Source: Phycisphaerales bacterium (GTDB taxonomy: Bacteria; Planctomycetota; Phycisphaerae; Phycisphaerales; SM1A02). Taken from it: a DNA stretch of 53,958 nt. The position numbers were made by a program, and so were the translations under genes. The DNA is taken from contig JAQWTL010000029.1 in NCBI GenBank assembly GCA_029242715.1, positions 1 through 53,958 on the forward strand. The letters are read 5' to 3'. Below are positions 27,150 to 36,367 of this stretch, one piece after another; the first letter of the stretch is position 1, and every line of letters begins with the position of its first letter. The notes below the pieces were generated by a model that did no database searches, had not been told where the DNA came from, and worked only from the letters and a program-made list of their open reading frames with translations.

Positions 27150-28472
27150 TCACTGTCCCGACTTTTCAATGCTGGGTAACCAGCCACGTTCCTCGACGAC
27201 ATCAGCCCCCATGATCTCGGCAAGTACCCCCGTGGCGTATGCACCCTTTGGCAACTCGAACTCCACCCGGATGTAAGAGCCTCGCTCATCAGTGCCCGCA
27301 TCCAGCTTGTGATTCCGGACAGGCACACGCAGAGGGCGGCGACTACCACGACGGGCGCCCCCTCCTTCTACCATCAGGTCCCAGTCAATACCGGCATTCA
27401 CAGCCGCCTGTCTTTCCATTTCATCGACCATGGAGCCAGGTGATGGCATTCGACGGCCCGGTAGTGGACCAGTTGCTGATACATCGATCTTCTGTATGGC
27501 TTCCAGCATTTGCTCGTGTTTCATATCCGAGGAATGCTGGCGGAACCATCGACCTTTCCCGTGATCCCATGCAATATCGTCATCAAGCAAGTCACCCATG
27601 GTTCCATCACGCATGCGCTGAGACAACAACCTGTTGAAGATCGAAGCCTGGGCGGCGTCGATCCAGAGCTTCCTGATGACCGAGGGTACGGCACTGCACG
27701 CCCTGGCTGGTGATGCGCCTCCGGCCAGGGCTTCAAGAGCCACCTTCTCCGCTCTCCACTCGCGGCTGCTTGCCTTGCTGGCCTGCTGGTATCGACCAGC
27801 GTCATAGTCATTGCGTACGTCTACTTCCGATGGAGGGTAGGGGCTTCCGCCCGTTCCAAGCCACTCATCCAGCAGATCGGTCCATCGATTTGTCAGCCAG
27901 GCGGCACCAAGACGATGATTGTTCAACCGGTATCCGAACCGTTGGCTCATGTACGCGTTGGGCAATCCATTCTCGGCAAGTGCCTGCAGAATCTTCCAGG
28001 CCCGCGGCCCATCAAGCGGATCAACTTCGCGAATCTTGATGTTGAAACGATTACCGAGGAGCTGGCCATTTCTCAACTTGTGATCATGTCGATCCGCCCA
28101 GAGCAGATGCATGCCTTGTTCATCGAGATTCGGCAAGTCCTGACGATCCGTATGGATCGAGATCGTCTGCTGGGTCACAGCCCGACGGTCCTTCATTCCG
28201 GCATATCCGATGGCCGACTCGGGCAATTCGAAGGCATTGAGCACTCGCCCGATCATGTCTCGGTGCGAAATGCCCTCCTTCAGAACTCGCAGATACAGGT
28301 GCTCGCCATTACCTGATGGTTCAAAGAGAGGAATTTCCTCGACATGAAACTCGTCGTTATGAACACGGAAACGGCCGCCGATGCCCTGCTCATCGGTCAC
28401 AGTCGCCTGGAGGCGTGGATCGGGAAGGGTATTGGGGCCTGAATCCCTTGAGGAAGAATCGGTCATCACCAT
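27150..28472 (-). CDS. truD: tRNA pseudouridine(13) synthase
   Basis: The 440-residue protein carries the TruD signature [14 protein letters not shown] with the catalytic aspartate at D95. Other family phrases are [15 protein letters not shown] at about residue 35, [34 protein letters not shown] and a C-terminal [13 protein letters not shown]...[20 protein letters not shown]. It isomerises U13 in tRNA-Glu. The gene overlaps the end of the upstream bifunctional-nuclease-family gene; an ATG at 28466 inside TGATG is an alternative start two codons later. It converges on tadA with 25 bases between stops. Confidence 0.94.
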   Translation of the reverse strand: MVMTDSSSRDSGPNTLPDPRLQATVTDEQGIGGRFRVHNDEFHVEEIPLFEPSGNGEHLYLRVLKEGISHRDMIGRVLNAFELPESAIGYAGMKDRRAVTQQTISIHTDRQDLPNLDEQGMHLLWADRHDHKLRNGQLLGNRFNIKIREVDPLDGPRAWKILQALAENGLPNAYMSQRFGYRLNNHRLGAAWLTNRWTDLLDEWLGTGGSPYPPSEVDVRNDYDAGRYQQASKASSREWRAEKVALEALAGGASPARACSAVPSVIRKLWIDAAQASIFNRLLSQRMRDGTMGDLLDDDIAWDHGKGRWFRQHSSDMKHEQMLEAIQKIDVSATGPLPGRRMPSPGSMVDEMERQAAVNAGIDWDLMVEGGGARRGSRRPLRVPVRNHKLDAGTDERGSYIRVEFELPKGAYATGVLAEIMGADVVEERGWLPSIEKSGQ

Positions 28473-28924
28473 GGCGGCTGCTCTTCGTCTTCCGCATCGG
28501 GCATCTTGAAATCTGGAGGAAGCCCTCCATCCTTTTCAATCTGCTCGAGTACATGCTCGCTGACAAGTATTGGAACGCCAGTTGCCACACCAAGGGCGAT
28601 CGCATCGGAGGGACGAGCATCTACCTGGACATCTCGATCATCCTGACGCATGCACAACATGGCGTAGAACGTACCCTCGTTCAACTCATGTATCAGGATG
28701 CGATCCAAAGTCCCACCCATTGCCTGCATCACATTGTCCAGAAGTTCATGGGTCTGTGGGCGTGGAACGGATACCCCCTTGAGACGTCGTTCAATGGCAA
28801 ACGCCTCGTTGATCCCGACCACAATGGGAAACGCACGGTCACCATTGACCTCGGTGAGCTCGATGATCTGAAGATCCTCCAGCTCACGTATGAAGATTCG
28901 GGACAGTTCCATTTGGACGTCCAT
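28466..28924 (-). CDS. Bifunctional nuclease family (DUF151/BFN) protein
   Basis: From the ATG at 28924, with GGAG just upstream, the protein has 152 residues. It matches the BFN family: [82 protein letters not shown]. The [11 protein letters not shown]-type motif is the family hallmark. Characterised homologues have been reported with DNase and RNase activity, but the general role in bacteria is unclear. It is the first gene before truD and diverges from metK. The C-terminal 20 residues are acidic (PDAEDEEQ). Confidence 0.88.
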   Translation of the reverse strand: MDVQMELSRIFIRELEDLQIIELTEVNGDRAFPIVVGINEAFAIERRLKGVSVPRPQTHELLDNVMQAMGGTLDRILIHELNEGTFYAMLCMRQDDRDVQVDARPSDAIALGVATGVPILVSEHVLEQIEKDGGLPPDFKMPDAEDEEQPPW

Positions 28925-29009
28925 GGTGGTCTCCGGGGCAAATCCCTGTTGCCCACATGTTACCCCCCCACGCCCCAGCCGAAACAGCTGTGCACACCAT
29001 CTCCAAGGA

Positions 29010-29038
29010 TTGTTGAACCTGCCCCCAAGCACTACAAT
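29010..29038 (+). promoter_or_regulatory. Sigma-70-type promoter of metK
   Basis: TTGTTG (29010-29015) and TACAAT (29033-29038) are separated by exactly 17 bases and lie 49 bases upstream of the metK start. I see no SAM riboswitch core in the leader between them and the ATG. Confidence 0.6.
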
Positions 29039-29086
29039 CAGGCCTTGGCAACCGCATTTCAACCGGGCCCCAGGGAATCAAGACAC

Positions 29087-30292
29087 ATGACCACTGAACG
29101 CAGCTACCTGTTCACTTCTGAATCCGTCTCCATGGGACATCCTGACAAGATGGCCGATCAGATCTCTGATGCCGTCCTGGATGCCATGCTTGCTCAGGAT
29201 TCCAATGCACGGGTCGCCTGTGAAACGATGGTGACAACCGGCATGGCCGTCATTGCAGGTGAAGTCACATGCGATGGTTATGTTGATATCCCCAGTGTCG
29301 TCCGGGAAACCGTCCGGAACATCGGCTACACGGATGCAGCAATGGGCTTCGATGCTGATTCCTGTGCCGTCCTGGTCTCTCTCGACAAGCAGTCCCCTGA
29401 CATTTCGCAGGGTGTCACTGAAGGTGAAGGTCTCCATGAGCAACAGGGCGCTGGCGACCAGGGCATCATGTTTGGTTTCGCCTGTCGAGATACCGAAAAC
29501 CTGATGCCGCTTGCCATTGAGATTTCACACCGGCTCGTCGAGCAGCATGCAGAAATCCGTCGCAACAATACGATTCCGCATCTGCGACCCGATGCCAAGT
29601 CACAGGTTACGGTCCGATACCACGGCAACAATCCACAGGCAATCGATACGGTTGTCCTGTCCACGCAGCATGGACCTGAATGGAACGAAAAACAAGATGG
29701 TCTGCATGATGAGGTGCTCAAACACATCATCAAGCCGGTTCTTGGCGACTGGTGGCATGAAGACATCACGGTTCATGTCAATCCGACTGGCAAGTTCGAA
29801 GTCGGTGGTCCGCTGGGTGACTGCGGGTTGACTGGCCGCAAGATCATTGTCGACACCTATGGAGGCCGTGGCCGTCATGGCGGAGGCGCCTTCTCCGGCA
29901 AGGATCCCAGCAAGGTTGATCGCAGTGGTGCCTACATGGCACGCTACATCGCGAAGAACATCGTGGCTGCGGAACTGGCCGAGACCTGTGAAGTGCAGCT
30001 CTCCTACGCAATCGGCGTACCGGAACCCACTTCGATTCTGGTGGACTGCATGGGTACCGCAAAGGTGGATGAATCCGTATTGGCCCTGGCTGTCGCGGAA
30101 GTATTCGACTTGACGCCCAAGGGCATCATTACAACTCTGGATCTGCTCAAGCCCATCTACAAGCACACTGCCGCCCACGGCCACTTCGGTCGCAAGGCAG
30201 ACGAATGTGGGCCTGGCACGTTCTCATGGGAACGAACAGATCGCACCTCCGAACTCAAGACTGCCGTTGAACGTGCAACCGCGAGCGTCTGA
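29087..30292 (+). CDS. metK: S-adenosylmethionine synthase
   Basis: MetK makes SAM from ATP and methionine. From the ATG at 29087 ([32 protein letters not shown]) it has 401 residues, the usual size. The frame stays open much further upstream, but that part covers the opposing truD and BFN genes and is a shadow. Conserved phrases are [12 protein letters not shown], the phosphate loop [45 protein letters not shown] and GHFGRK at the end. The SAM it makes serves MqnC and the RsmB-like methyltransferase nearby, among many others. Confidence 0.97.
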   Translation: MTTERSYLFTSESVSMGHPDKMADQISDAVLDAMLAQDSNARVACETMVTTGMAVIAGEVTCDGYVDIPSVVRETVRNIGYTDAAMGFDADSCAVLVSLDKQSPDISQGVTEGEGLHEQQGAGDQGIMFGFACRDTENLMPLAIEISHRLVEQHAEIRRNNTIPHLRPDAKSQVTVRYHGNNPQAIDTVVLSTQHGPEWNEKQDGLHDEVLKHIIKPVLGDWWHEDITVHVNPTGKFEVGGPLGDCGLTGRKIIVDTYGGRGRHGGGAFSGKDPSKVDRSGAYMARYIAKNIVAAELAETCEVQLSYAIGVPEPTSILVDCMGTAKVDESVLALAVAEVFDLTPKGIITTLDLLKPIYKHTAAHGHFGRKADECGPGTFSWERTDRTSELKTAVERATASV

Positions 30293-30315
30293 GTGCCAAC
30301 ACTGGAACTACGCAT

Positions 30316-31620
30316 ATGACTGCACGTGCCACGGCTTATGCCGCCTTGGCTGAACGGGTCATCGCTTTTCCTGACCTGCACCGACGAGTAATCGATCGGA
30401 CAGGACTTTCGGATCGTGATGCCCGGTTGGCCAATGCAATCGACCACCAGGTGACTCTACGGTGGCTGACCCTTCAGGCATTGATCGAACCCCATCTTCG
30501 AGATTCATGGCAGGGATTGAAACCAGTCGTCCGTGCGGCGCTGTTGGGTGGCAGTGCTCAACTGCTGCTGATGGATCGAATACCGGATCATGCCGTACTC
30601 AATGAAACTGTCGAGTGGATCAAAGCTGGAAGCCAACCGCGTGCAGCAGGCCTGGTCAATGCCGTTCTCCGGCGAATCTGTGATCTCCGAAAAGGTCGCA
30701 TCGAACAGGCTGATCCTGATCGCCCGGACATCGTCCTCCGTTCGGACGGCAGCGGCATTGAATTGACCAAGCCGATGTTCTCCAAGGATGCAAGCACCAG
30801 ACTGCAACAGCAATCAAGCTGCCCCGCTGCACTCTTTGAACACTGGCAGAAATCCTACGATGAATCTGAAACACGTCGACTTGCGCTTCATGGCATTACC
30901 GACGCGCCGCTGATCATTACAGCCGCAGATTGCGATGACCTGGATTCCATGACAGATCCCCATGAACTACCAGGCTTTCGCGTTGTTCGATCTGGCCACG
31001 GTATTCGCGAAGTGATTCAGGCCTGCCCCGGAACACTCGTCCAGGATCCGGCATCAGCTGATCCTGTCCGCGCAACGATTGGCCTTGAATTCGATTGCAT
31101 TCTCGACATGTGTGCTGGTCGGGGAACCAAGACAAGACTTCTGTCGAAGCATCACCCCAAGAGCCGAATCATTGCTACAGATATTGATCGCAAGCTCATC
31201 GATGACCTCAAGTCATCAACTGCGGATTGCTCGAACGTGGAAGTTTGCAGCTTTGGCCGATTTGAAAATCTCCTGGGTGCAGTAGATCTGCTGGTTCTCG
31301 ATGTGCCCTGCAGTAATACGGCCGTACTGGCCAGAAGACCCGAAGCCCGATATCGATTTACACCTGAAGCCATCTCTGATCTGGTCGGTCGGCAACGGCA
31401 GATCATGGCTGATGCCCTGCCCCTGCTGAGTCCCTCAGGTCGAATCCTCTACGCCACCTGCAGCCTGGATCCCCAAGAAAATCAGGAACAGGCTGGCTGG
31501 CTCGAACACTGGCATCGTTTCAAGATTGAATCAGAACGAATGCTCATGCCCAGGAGCCTTCCTGGTGATCCCGCCACGAGTTATCACGATGGCAGTTATC
31601 ACGCCCTTTTGGCGAGATGA
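30316..31620 (+). CDS. rsmB: 16S rRNA m5C967 methyltransferase-like protein (NusB + methyltransferase)
   Basis: The 434-residue protein has an N-terminal NusB-like helical domain (residues 1-130, ending GLVNAVLRRICDLR) and a C-terminal SAM-dependent RNA m5C methyltransferase. The SAM motif is LDMCAGRGTKTRLLS, motif IV is LLVLDVPCSNTAVLARRPE with the release cysteine, and motif VI is ILYATCSLDPQENQEQ with the catalytic cysteine. ARYRFTPEAI and RQRQIMADALPLLSPSG are further family phrases. The middle region (about 140-240) is longer and less conserved than in E. coli RsmB. It lies 23 bases after metK and is probably in the same operon. RsmF or another m5C enzyme is a less likely reading. Confidence 0.87.
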   Translation: MTARATAYAALAERVIAFPDLHRRVIDRTGLSDRDARLANAIDHQVTLRWLTLQALIEPHLRDSWQGLKPVVRAALLGGSAQLLLMDRIPDHAVLNETVEWIKAGSQPRAAGLVNAVLRRICDLRKGRIEQADPDRPDIVLRSDGSGIELTKPMFSKDASTRLQQQSSCPAALFEHWQKSYDESETRRLALHGITDAPLIITAADCDDLDSMTDPHELPGFRVVRSGHGIREVIQACPGTLVQDPASADPVRATIGLEFDCILDMCAGRGTKTRLLSKHHPKSRIIATDIDRKLIDDLKSSTADCSNVEVCSFGRFENLLGAVDLLVLDVPCSNTAVLARRPEARYRFTPEAISDLVGRQRQIMADALPLLSPSGRILYATCSLDPQENQEQAGWLEHWHRFKIESERMLMPRSLPGDPATSYHDGSYHALLAR

Positions 31621-31690
31621 GTTCGCTGCATTGGATCCGGGCCGGTACACTTCCCCGCTTTCCTAGAGAACCCGGGACCGGAAAAGCTGC

Positions 31691-32152
31691 ATGGACCTCT
31701 TGAAACTTATCTCACCTGAAGTATGCCGCATACCGATGCAGTCGAGTGATCGTCAAGGCGCCATCATTGAACTCGTAGAGCACCTTGCTGAACTCGGCAT
31801 GGTTGACGATGTCGACCGAATCGCGAAGGTCGTCTGGGAACGGGAAATGCAGAGGACCACGGGGATCGGTGAAGGGCTGGCTGTTCCTCATGGCCGGTGC
31901 CCCACTCTGAAAAAACTCATTATCGCCATGGGTGTTCCGCCACAGCCCATCGACTTCCAATCCTTTGACCGGAAGCCGGTCCAGTTCATCGTGCTGGTGC
32001 TGTCACCTGAAGAGGCCATCACTGATCATGTTCAAGTGCTTGGTGCGATCAGTCGATTGATGGCCAACCCCGGTTTTCGTCGCCAGGCCTTCGCTGCAGA
32101 ATCCACTCAGGCCCTCAGTGACCTGTTCTGTGAGGAATTGAAGAAGAGCTGA
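31691..32152 (+). CDS. PTS EIIA-like (PtsN/nitrogen-regulatory type) protein
   Basis: The 153-residue protein is a fructose/mannitol-type EIIA domain. The phosphorylatable histidine is H67 in GIGEGLAVPHGRC, followed by QFIVLVLSPEEAITDHVQVLGAISRLM, as in PtsN. There is no membrane part or EIIB, so a regulatory phosphotransfer role (as in the PTS-Ntr branch) is more likely than sugar uptake. GGAAAAG precedes the start. The partner kinase PtsP and carrier NPr are not in the window. It converges on the polyferredoxin gene with 12 bases between stops. Confidence 0.85.
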   Translation: MDLLKLISPEVCRIPMQSSDRQGAIIELVEHLAELGMVDDVDRIAKVVWEREMQRTTGIGEGLAVPHGRCPTLKKLIIAMGVPPQPIDFQSFDRKPVQFIVLVLSPEEAITDHVQVLGAISRLMANPGFRRQAFAAESTQALSDLFCEELKKS

Positions 32153-32164
32153 TGTGGAGTCGGG

Positions 32165-34186
32165 TCATTGGACCGACTGGTTCAAACGTGATTCCAATTG
32201 CCTTGCCTGGGACATCCTGCCAGTCTCCAGGTAGTAGCCGATGGCCTCCATCACGACAACTCGATTGGTCGGTGCCAACGAGAGCGCCTTGGCAATCGCG
32301 TCATCTCCCTCGGTTCTTCGATTATCCAATACCAATGTCCTGGCCAATGTCGCCCAGGCAAGCGCATCTCCTGGAGCAAGCTCGAGGTAGCGATGCATGA
32401 TCTTGATGCTTTCCTTGATCTTCCCTTCCTGGAGCAGAAGAATGGCCTGCCTTTGCAACAATGACAATGCACCTGGCTGTTCCTCGAGACCTGACTGGAT
32501 GAGCTCATAGGCACGGGCCTGATCGCCGTTCAATAGTGCACGGTCCAAGGCAGCAACTCGGAAATCCAGCCATTCCGGATGAGATTCCAGTGTCTGATCT
32601 TCGAATCGTTGAACATCTTCAAGAGGCTCGAGGGTTGTCTTGACACTCAGGACGACCAATTCAACAGATTGCATCGCGCCGGTGGTTTCCCGCACCTGTT
32701 CCTGCAGTTCAAGGGCACGTTCCGGATTGCCAAGAATCAGGTGGAGCCTCGCAGAAGCCAGAAGCACATTGGGATCATTGGCAAATCCAATGCCTCCGCT
32801 ATCAAACCGGGAGGCGAATCGATATGAAGCCAATGCGGACTTCGCATCTCTCACCTCTGCTGTTGTGGTTTCTGGTCTGGCAGGATCAAGTGCCATGCGA
32901 ACAGGCATGTCCACACGCTTCAGAAGTCGATCTCCGTTCCAGGTTGCAGAACGTATGGCCAGCGCCTGAAGAGACATCAACAGGAGTATGAACGTGATGA
33001 TGATGAAAACATATCCAGGCAGTCGAAGCCGCCCCTGATACTTCATTCGCCATCGGTGCAGATTGGCGTTCTGATCCCTCAGCAATCGCCAACCTCGCCA
33101 GAACATCCAAGTCAGCACACTGGCGATACCAATTGCCATCAACATCGGAATGGATGCGTAGAGCCCACGCCATGACCAAAAGAGGATGATGCAAAGGATG
33201 GCCAGCACGACCTCTTCGGTCATCGAGAGATCCCACTTGCGAGGCCGAGGCTCGGCACGCTGAACGGAACTGCGTTTTATCGCCGGCTTTCCAAATCCAA
33301 AATAGAGGGCCTCCTTTGGACAGTTGGCCACACAATCCATTGTCTTCATGCAACCTGGATCGGTCACCATGCCCCAGGCCTTCACCTCTTCATGAACACG
33401 CACATTTGATGTGCAGACTGCCGTGCAATGTGCACACCCTTCGCAGGCATCTGTCACCCTGATCCGCATGGGCGCCACCTTGTCAACGGGCGCAAAGAAT
33501 CCGCCATATGGACAGCCATATGTACAGAAGCCCTTGGCCCCAAGAACATAGACCGTGGCAAATCCACAGACACCAAGAAAAATGATGCCGACAAATACCC
33601 CTGGAAAGGTTGACCAGAAATCCGTCGTAGTCAGGTGCGTGGTGATCCCTGGCCACTCCAGATCCGGACGTGTAAATGGCGCAATCACGAACCGATAGAA
33701 AATCGGCCATATGAACATGTAAACCGCAAGGACAAACGGTGCCCAGAGCAGCAGACGCGATCGGAATGGTCTTGGGTGAACCTTGAAACGTCGCATGATC
33801 CAGAGACAGAAGTCCTGAAGCATCACCACATGGCAACCCCAACCACAGAACCAGCGACCAAGAATGAGTGTTGAAAGCAATGCAAGAACAAAGAAGATCA
33901 GCCCTGCATTGATCACCCCGTACTTGGAAAATTCCATGCTTTCGGAAGGTTCGATGGGTGTGATGGTCCGACCATCAAACCAGCCGTATTCACGGCTGAG
34001 GACCCAGATGACGACATGGGCGATGATCCCCAGTTGCACCAGCACCAGAATGATGGCACGCCGACGACCCATCCGGTTGTTCCGCTTGAGGGGGCCACCG
34101 ACGGGGCGGGATCCCTCCACGACTGGGAGAGAAACTTCACTCCCACTGCAGCCGGCAGTTGCCTTCCGACCCGTTGACTGCGGCAT
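32165..34186 (-). CDS. NapH/CcoG-like membrane polyferredoxin fused to a TPR domain
   Basis: The 673-residue protein has an N-terminal membrane part with several helices and the paired motifs LGRWFCGWGCHVVMLQDF and GFCTYGCPYGGFFAPVDK. These are the CxxxC phrases of NapH/NosR/CcoG polyferredoxins. A soluble 2x[4Fe-4S] stretch follows (ACEGCAHCTAVC and CMKTMDCVANCPKEAL), then two or three more helices (about 345-440). The last 200 residues are tetratricopeptide-like helices (VLLASARLHLILGNPERALEL, LLLQEGKIKESIKIMHRYLELAPGDALAWATLARTL). It probably moves electrons across or along the membrane, with the TPR part docking a partner. The partner is unknown and no nap, nos or cco genes lie nearby. 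Confidence 0.85.
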   Translation of the reverse strand: MPQSTGRKATAGCSGSEVSLPVVEGSRPVGGPLKRNNRMGRRRAIILVLVQLGIIAHVVIWVLSREYGWFDGRTITPIEPSESMEFSKYGVINAGLIFFVLALLSTLILGRWFCGWGCHVVMLQDFCLWIMRRFKVHPRPFRSRLLLWAPFVLAVYMFIWPIFYRFVIAPFTRPDLEWPGITTHLTTTDFWSTFPGVFVGIIFLGVCGFATVYVLGAKGFCTYGCPYGGFFAPVDKVAPMRIRVTDACEGCAHCTAVCTSNVRVHEEVKAWGMVTDPGCMKTMDCVANCPKEALYFGFGKPAIKRSSVQRAEPRPRKWDLSMTEEVVLAILCIILFWSWRGLYASIPMLMAIGIASVLTWMFWRGWRLLRDQNANLHRWRMKYQGRLRLPGYVFIIITFILLLMSLQALAIRSATWNGDRLLKRVDMPVRMALDPARPETTTAEVRDAKSALASYRFASRFDSGGIGFANDPNVLLASARLHLILGNPERALELQEQVRETTGAMQSVELVVLSVKTTLEPLEDVQRFEDQTLESHPEWLDFRVAALDRALLNGDQARAYELIQSGLEEQPGALSLLQRQAILLLQEGKIKESIKIMHRYLELAPGDALAWATLARTLVLDNRRTEGDDAIAKALSLAPTNRVVVMEAIGYYLETGRMSQARQLESRLNQSVQ

Positions 34187-34239
34187 GCTGGAGACTCTCC
34201 GACGAGTGAACGTGAGGTTACAACGTCGATGCTACGCGT

Positions 34240-34270
34240 CGCCCCGCCGCGAAGCAAACACGGCGGGGCG
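34240..34270 (-). terminator. Strong hairpin 3' of the sigma factor gene
   Basis: CGCCCCGCCG (34240-34249) and CGGCGGGGCG (34261-34270) form a perfect 10-bp GC-rich stem 44 bases past the sigma factor stop. It lacks a T-run on either side, so it may act as an RNA-stabilising or factor-assisted end rather than a standard intrinsic terminator. It also lies upstream of the polyferredoxin gene. Confidence 0.5.
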
Positions 34271-34313
34271 TCACTGAGGAGAGAGCATTCATTCAGGCAT
34301 GGCCAAGGGCCAT

Positions 34314-35360
34314 TCAGTTGGGAATGAAGAGAGGTTCGGGAGTATCACGATCAGAAGTTGGGAGATACCGCTCGGACAAGGTGTCCCGGAGTTTTTCGAG
34401 GGCCCGGTTCTGGATCTGCCTGACCCGCTCCTTCGTGAGGCCGATCAAGGATCCAACCTGGGCCAGTGTCAGACGTCGACCATGGGCACCAGCGTCCATC
34501 CCGAAACGGTGATGGATGACCTCCTGCTCGATGTCGGTCAGATCCGCCGTGTTCTGAACGATCACGTGAACTGCTTCAGCAGCTCGTTCCATTTCATCTT
34601 CGCGCCGCCGCTCGGCAGGCTCGTTGGATTTCTCAAGGAGCGGATCGAACTCGGTTGGAAACCTCTGGCGATAGCGGCTCTGCTTCATTCCCAGACGTGA
34701 GAAGGATTTGAGAATCGCACGGCAGGCATAGGTCGAGAACTTGAAGCCTCGCTCGATATCGAACTTGTCAATGCTTCGAAGCAACGCCATGTTGCCCTCG
34801 CTGACAAGGTCACCGAAATCAAGGTCTGAAGCTTTGACTCGCTTCGCCATGGCCAGAACCAGAGCAAGATTGCATTCGGCAATCTGGGTACGAAGATTCC
34901 TTGAACACTCGTACCAGTCAAAGACCTGCCGAACCTGGGAATCTCGAGGGCGATCGTCACCGATCTCCTGACGCAGTTGCTCCAGACGGAATCGAGCAAA
35001 GTTGTACTGAAGAAAGAGGATCCGTTCCTCCGCAGCCGTCAGCACCTGACTCTTGGCTGGCTTGGAAGACTGATCCGAGGCAACGGACTGGTTGATCAAC
35101 GGGTGATACCAGGCCGTGTCCGGCTGCATCACAGCTGGAGCATTATCAAAGATGTCCAGATGGGCATCAGGCCCATGGAAGGCCTCGGCATCCATGTAGA
35201 AAACCGGCTCGATCAGCAACGCCATCGCCTTGCGGCGATCTGCAGCATTGATTCTTCGTCGGCCCGGCTTTCTCTTGGAAGAAGCCGGCCGCCTTGGACG
35301 AGTTGACTGGTTGGGCCTTGTAGATGGTTTGGAAGGATGAGGACTTTGTCGCTTGGCCAT
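34314..35360 (-). CDS. RNA polymerase sigma-70 family factor with basic N-terminal extension
   Basis: From the ATG at 35360 the protein has 348 residues. The first 45 are very basic and Pro/Ser-rich (MAKRQSPHPSKPSTRPNQ...KRKPGRRR). Region 1.2-like helices precede region 2 (NLALVLAMAKRVKASDLDFGDLVSEGNMALLRSIDKFDIERGFKFSTYACRAILKSFSRL). Region 4 is LTDIEQEVIHHRFGM...RRLTLAQVGSLIGLTKERVRQIQNRALEKLRDTL, a full helix-turn-helix. Region 3 is shorter and divergent. It resembles group 2/3 factors, not the principal RpoD, so it probably directs a conditional regulon. There is no anti-sigma gene beside it. Confidence 0.87.
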   Translation of the reverse strand: MAKRQSPHPSKPSTRPNQSTRPRRPASSKRKPGRRRINAADRRKAMALLIEPVFYMDAEAFHGPDAHLDIFDNAPAVMQPDTAWYHPLINQSVASDQSSKPAKSQVLTAAEERILFLQYNFARFRLEQLRQEIGDDRPRDSQVRQVFDWYECSRNLRTQIAECNLALVLAMAKRVKASDLDFGDLVSEGNMALLRSIDKFDIERGFKFSTYACRAILKSFSRLGMKQSRYRQRFPTEFDPLLEKSNEPAERRREDEMERAAEAVHVIVQNTADLTDIEQEVIHHRFGMDAGAHGRRLTLAQVGSLIGLTKERVRQIQNRALEKLRDTLSERYLPTSDRDTPEPLFIPN

Positions 35361-35576
35361 TTGAGGGGGGCTCCCAGTGGGCGTGACGAAACGGCATCCC
35401 AACACACAGGACGCTTCGACGGACCCGGGGCCATTGCGTGAAAGACTCCACGAGTCTGACACGACACCCAAGCCGGAGACCACTGAGGTATCCGGACAGC
35501 CCGCCACCACTAGAACGCTTCGCCGGGAGGATTGTTCGTTTTGAAGCCCTTTTTCCTGCCCTTAAACTGATCCAAA

Positions 35577-35593
35577 ATCACTAGATATGTGAT
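35577..35593 (-). terminator. Weak terminator-like hairpin after ndk
   Basis: On the minus strand ATCAC-ATATCTA-GTGAT is followed by TTTTGG. The stem is only five base pairs with a short T-run. It lies 64 bases past the ndk stop and is the only terminator-like element there. Confidence 0.4.
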
Positions 35594-35656
35594 CTGGAGC
35601 CCTTGGCAGGCCCTACAGGCATTTCCTTCGGATATTCCAGGCCTGCTCTATAAGGC

Positions 35657-36127
35657 CTATTCAGGCTCATCGCCGGAGAGGTCGTAGATCCAACCCTCTG
35701 AAGCCCGGTTCCATTCAAGAATATCTTCGACCTTGAAGAAGAGCCCCAATTCCTTCTCAGCAGCCTCTGGACTGTCGCTGCCATGAATGAGATTGAAGCT
35801 GTTGGAGACACCGAAATCTCCCCGGATCGTGCCTGGCTCGGCGTTGGAGCCAAAGGTGGCCCCCATGAGTTTGCGGCAGATGGCGATCGCCCCAACTCCC
35901 CTGAGCGCCAGTACGACAACCGGAGAAGAGGTCATGAACTTGACCAGCCCCTCATAAAAGGGCTTGCCCTGGTGGGATTCGTAATGGCATGCAGCCAGTT
36001 CCGGTGAGATCTGCATGAGCCTGGCACCGACGACCTGGAGTCCCTTCTCCTCAAAACGGCTGATGATTCGCCCGACTAGCCCACGCTGCACGGCATCGGG
36101 CTTCAGGATGATGAGGGTGGTCTCCAT
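35657..36127 (-). CDS. ndk: Nucleoside diphosphate kinase
   Basis: Ndk balances nucleoside triphosphate pools by phosphate transfer through a histidine. The 156-residue protein starts METTLIILKPDAVQRGLVGRII and carries the catalytic H115 in NSFNLIHGSDSPE, with MGATFGSNAEPGTIRGDFG before it. The length is slightly above the typical 140-150, with a short acidic tail (SGDEPE). It is a single gene, divergent from the topoisomerase VI operon with about 240 bases between. Confidence 0.96.
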   Translation of the reverse strand: METTLIILKPDAVQRGLVGRIISRFEEKGLQVVGARLMQISPELAACHYESHQGKPFYEGLVKFMTSSPVVVLALRGVGAIAICRKLMGATFGSNAEPGTIRGDFGVSNSFNLIHGSDSPEAAEKELGLFFKVEDILEWNRASEGWIYDLSGDEPE

Positions 36128-36367
36128 GTCTCTCGGCTCCAGTTTCTGGCTGGTTTCAGTAGCTGCCTCGGGCCGGACGATCCGACCTCGAAAGGGAGGG
36201 ATTCTAGCGAAATCATCCCATCCTCGGGGCCCTGGAATGCTCCAACCAGACCTTTCCTGGATTGGCTTGGTACAGTGGCAGCGTCAGGGGGCGGGCACGG
36301 AAAGCTCGCCAGAGACTCCAATCAGCATTGCTCCCCCCATCCAGGGATGGACACGGGTCGCAGGGAC

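Noticed and set aside
28316-29086. Long in-frame extension upstream of metK (about 257 codons)
   Set aside because: It lies over the opposing truD start and bifunctional-nuclease gene, shows no family similarity, and MetK normally starts at [12 protein letters not shown]; a promoter is found at 29010-29038.
28925-29086. SAM riboswitch before metK
   Set aside because: The leader is short and none of the conserved cores of SAM-I, SAM-II or SAM-IV types is visible.
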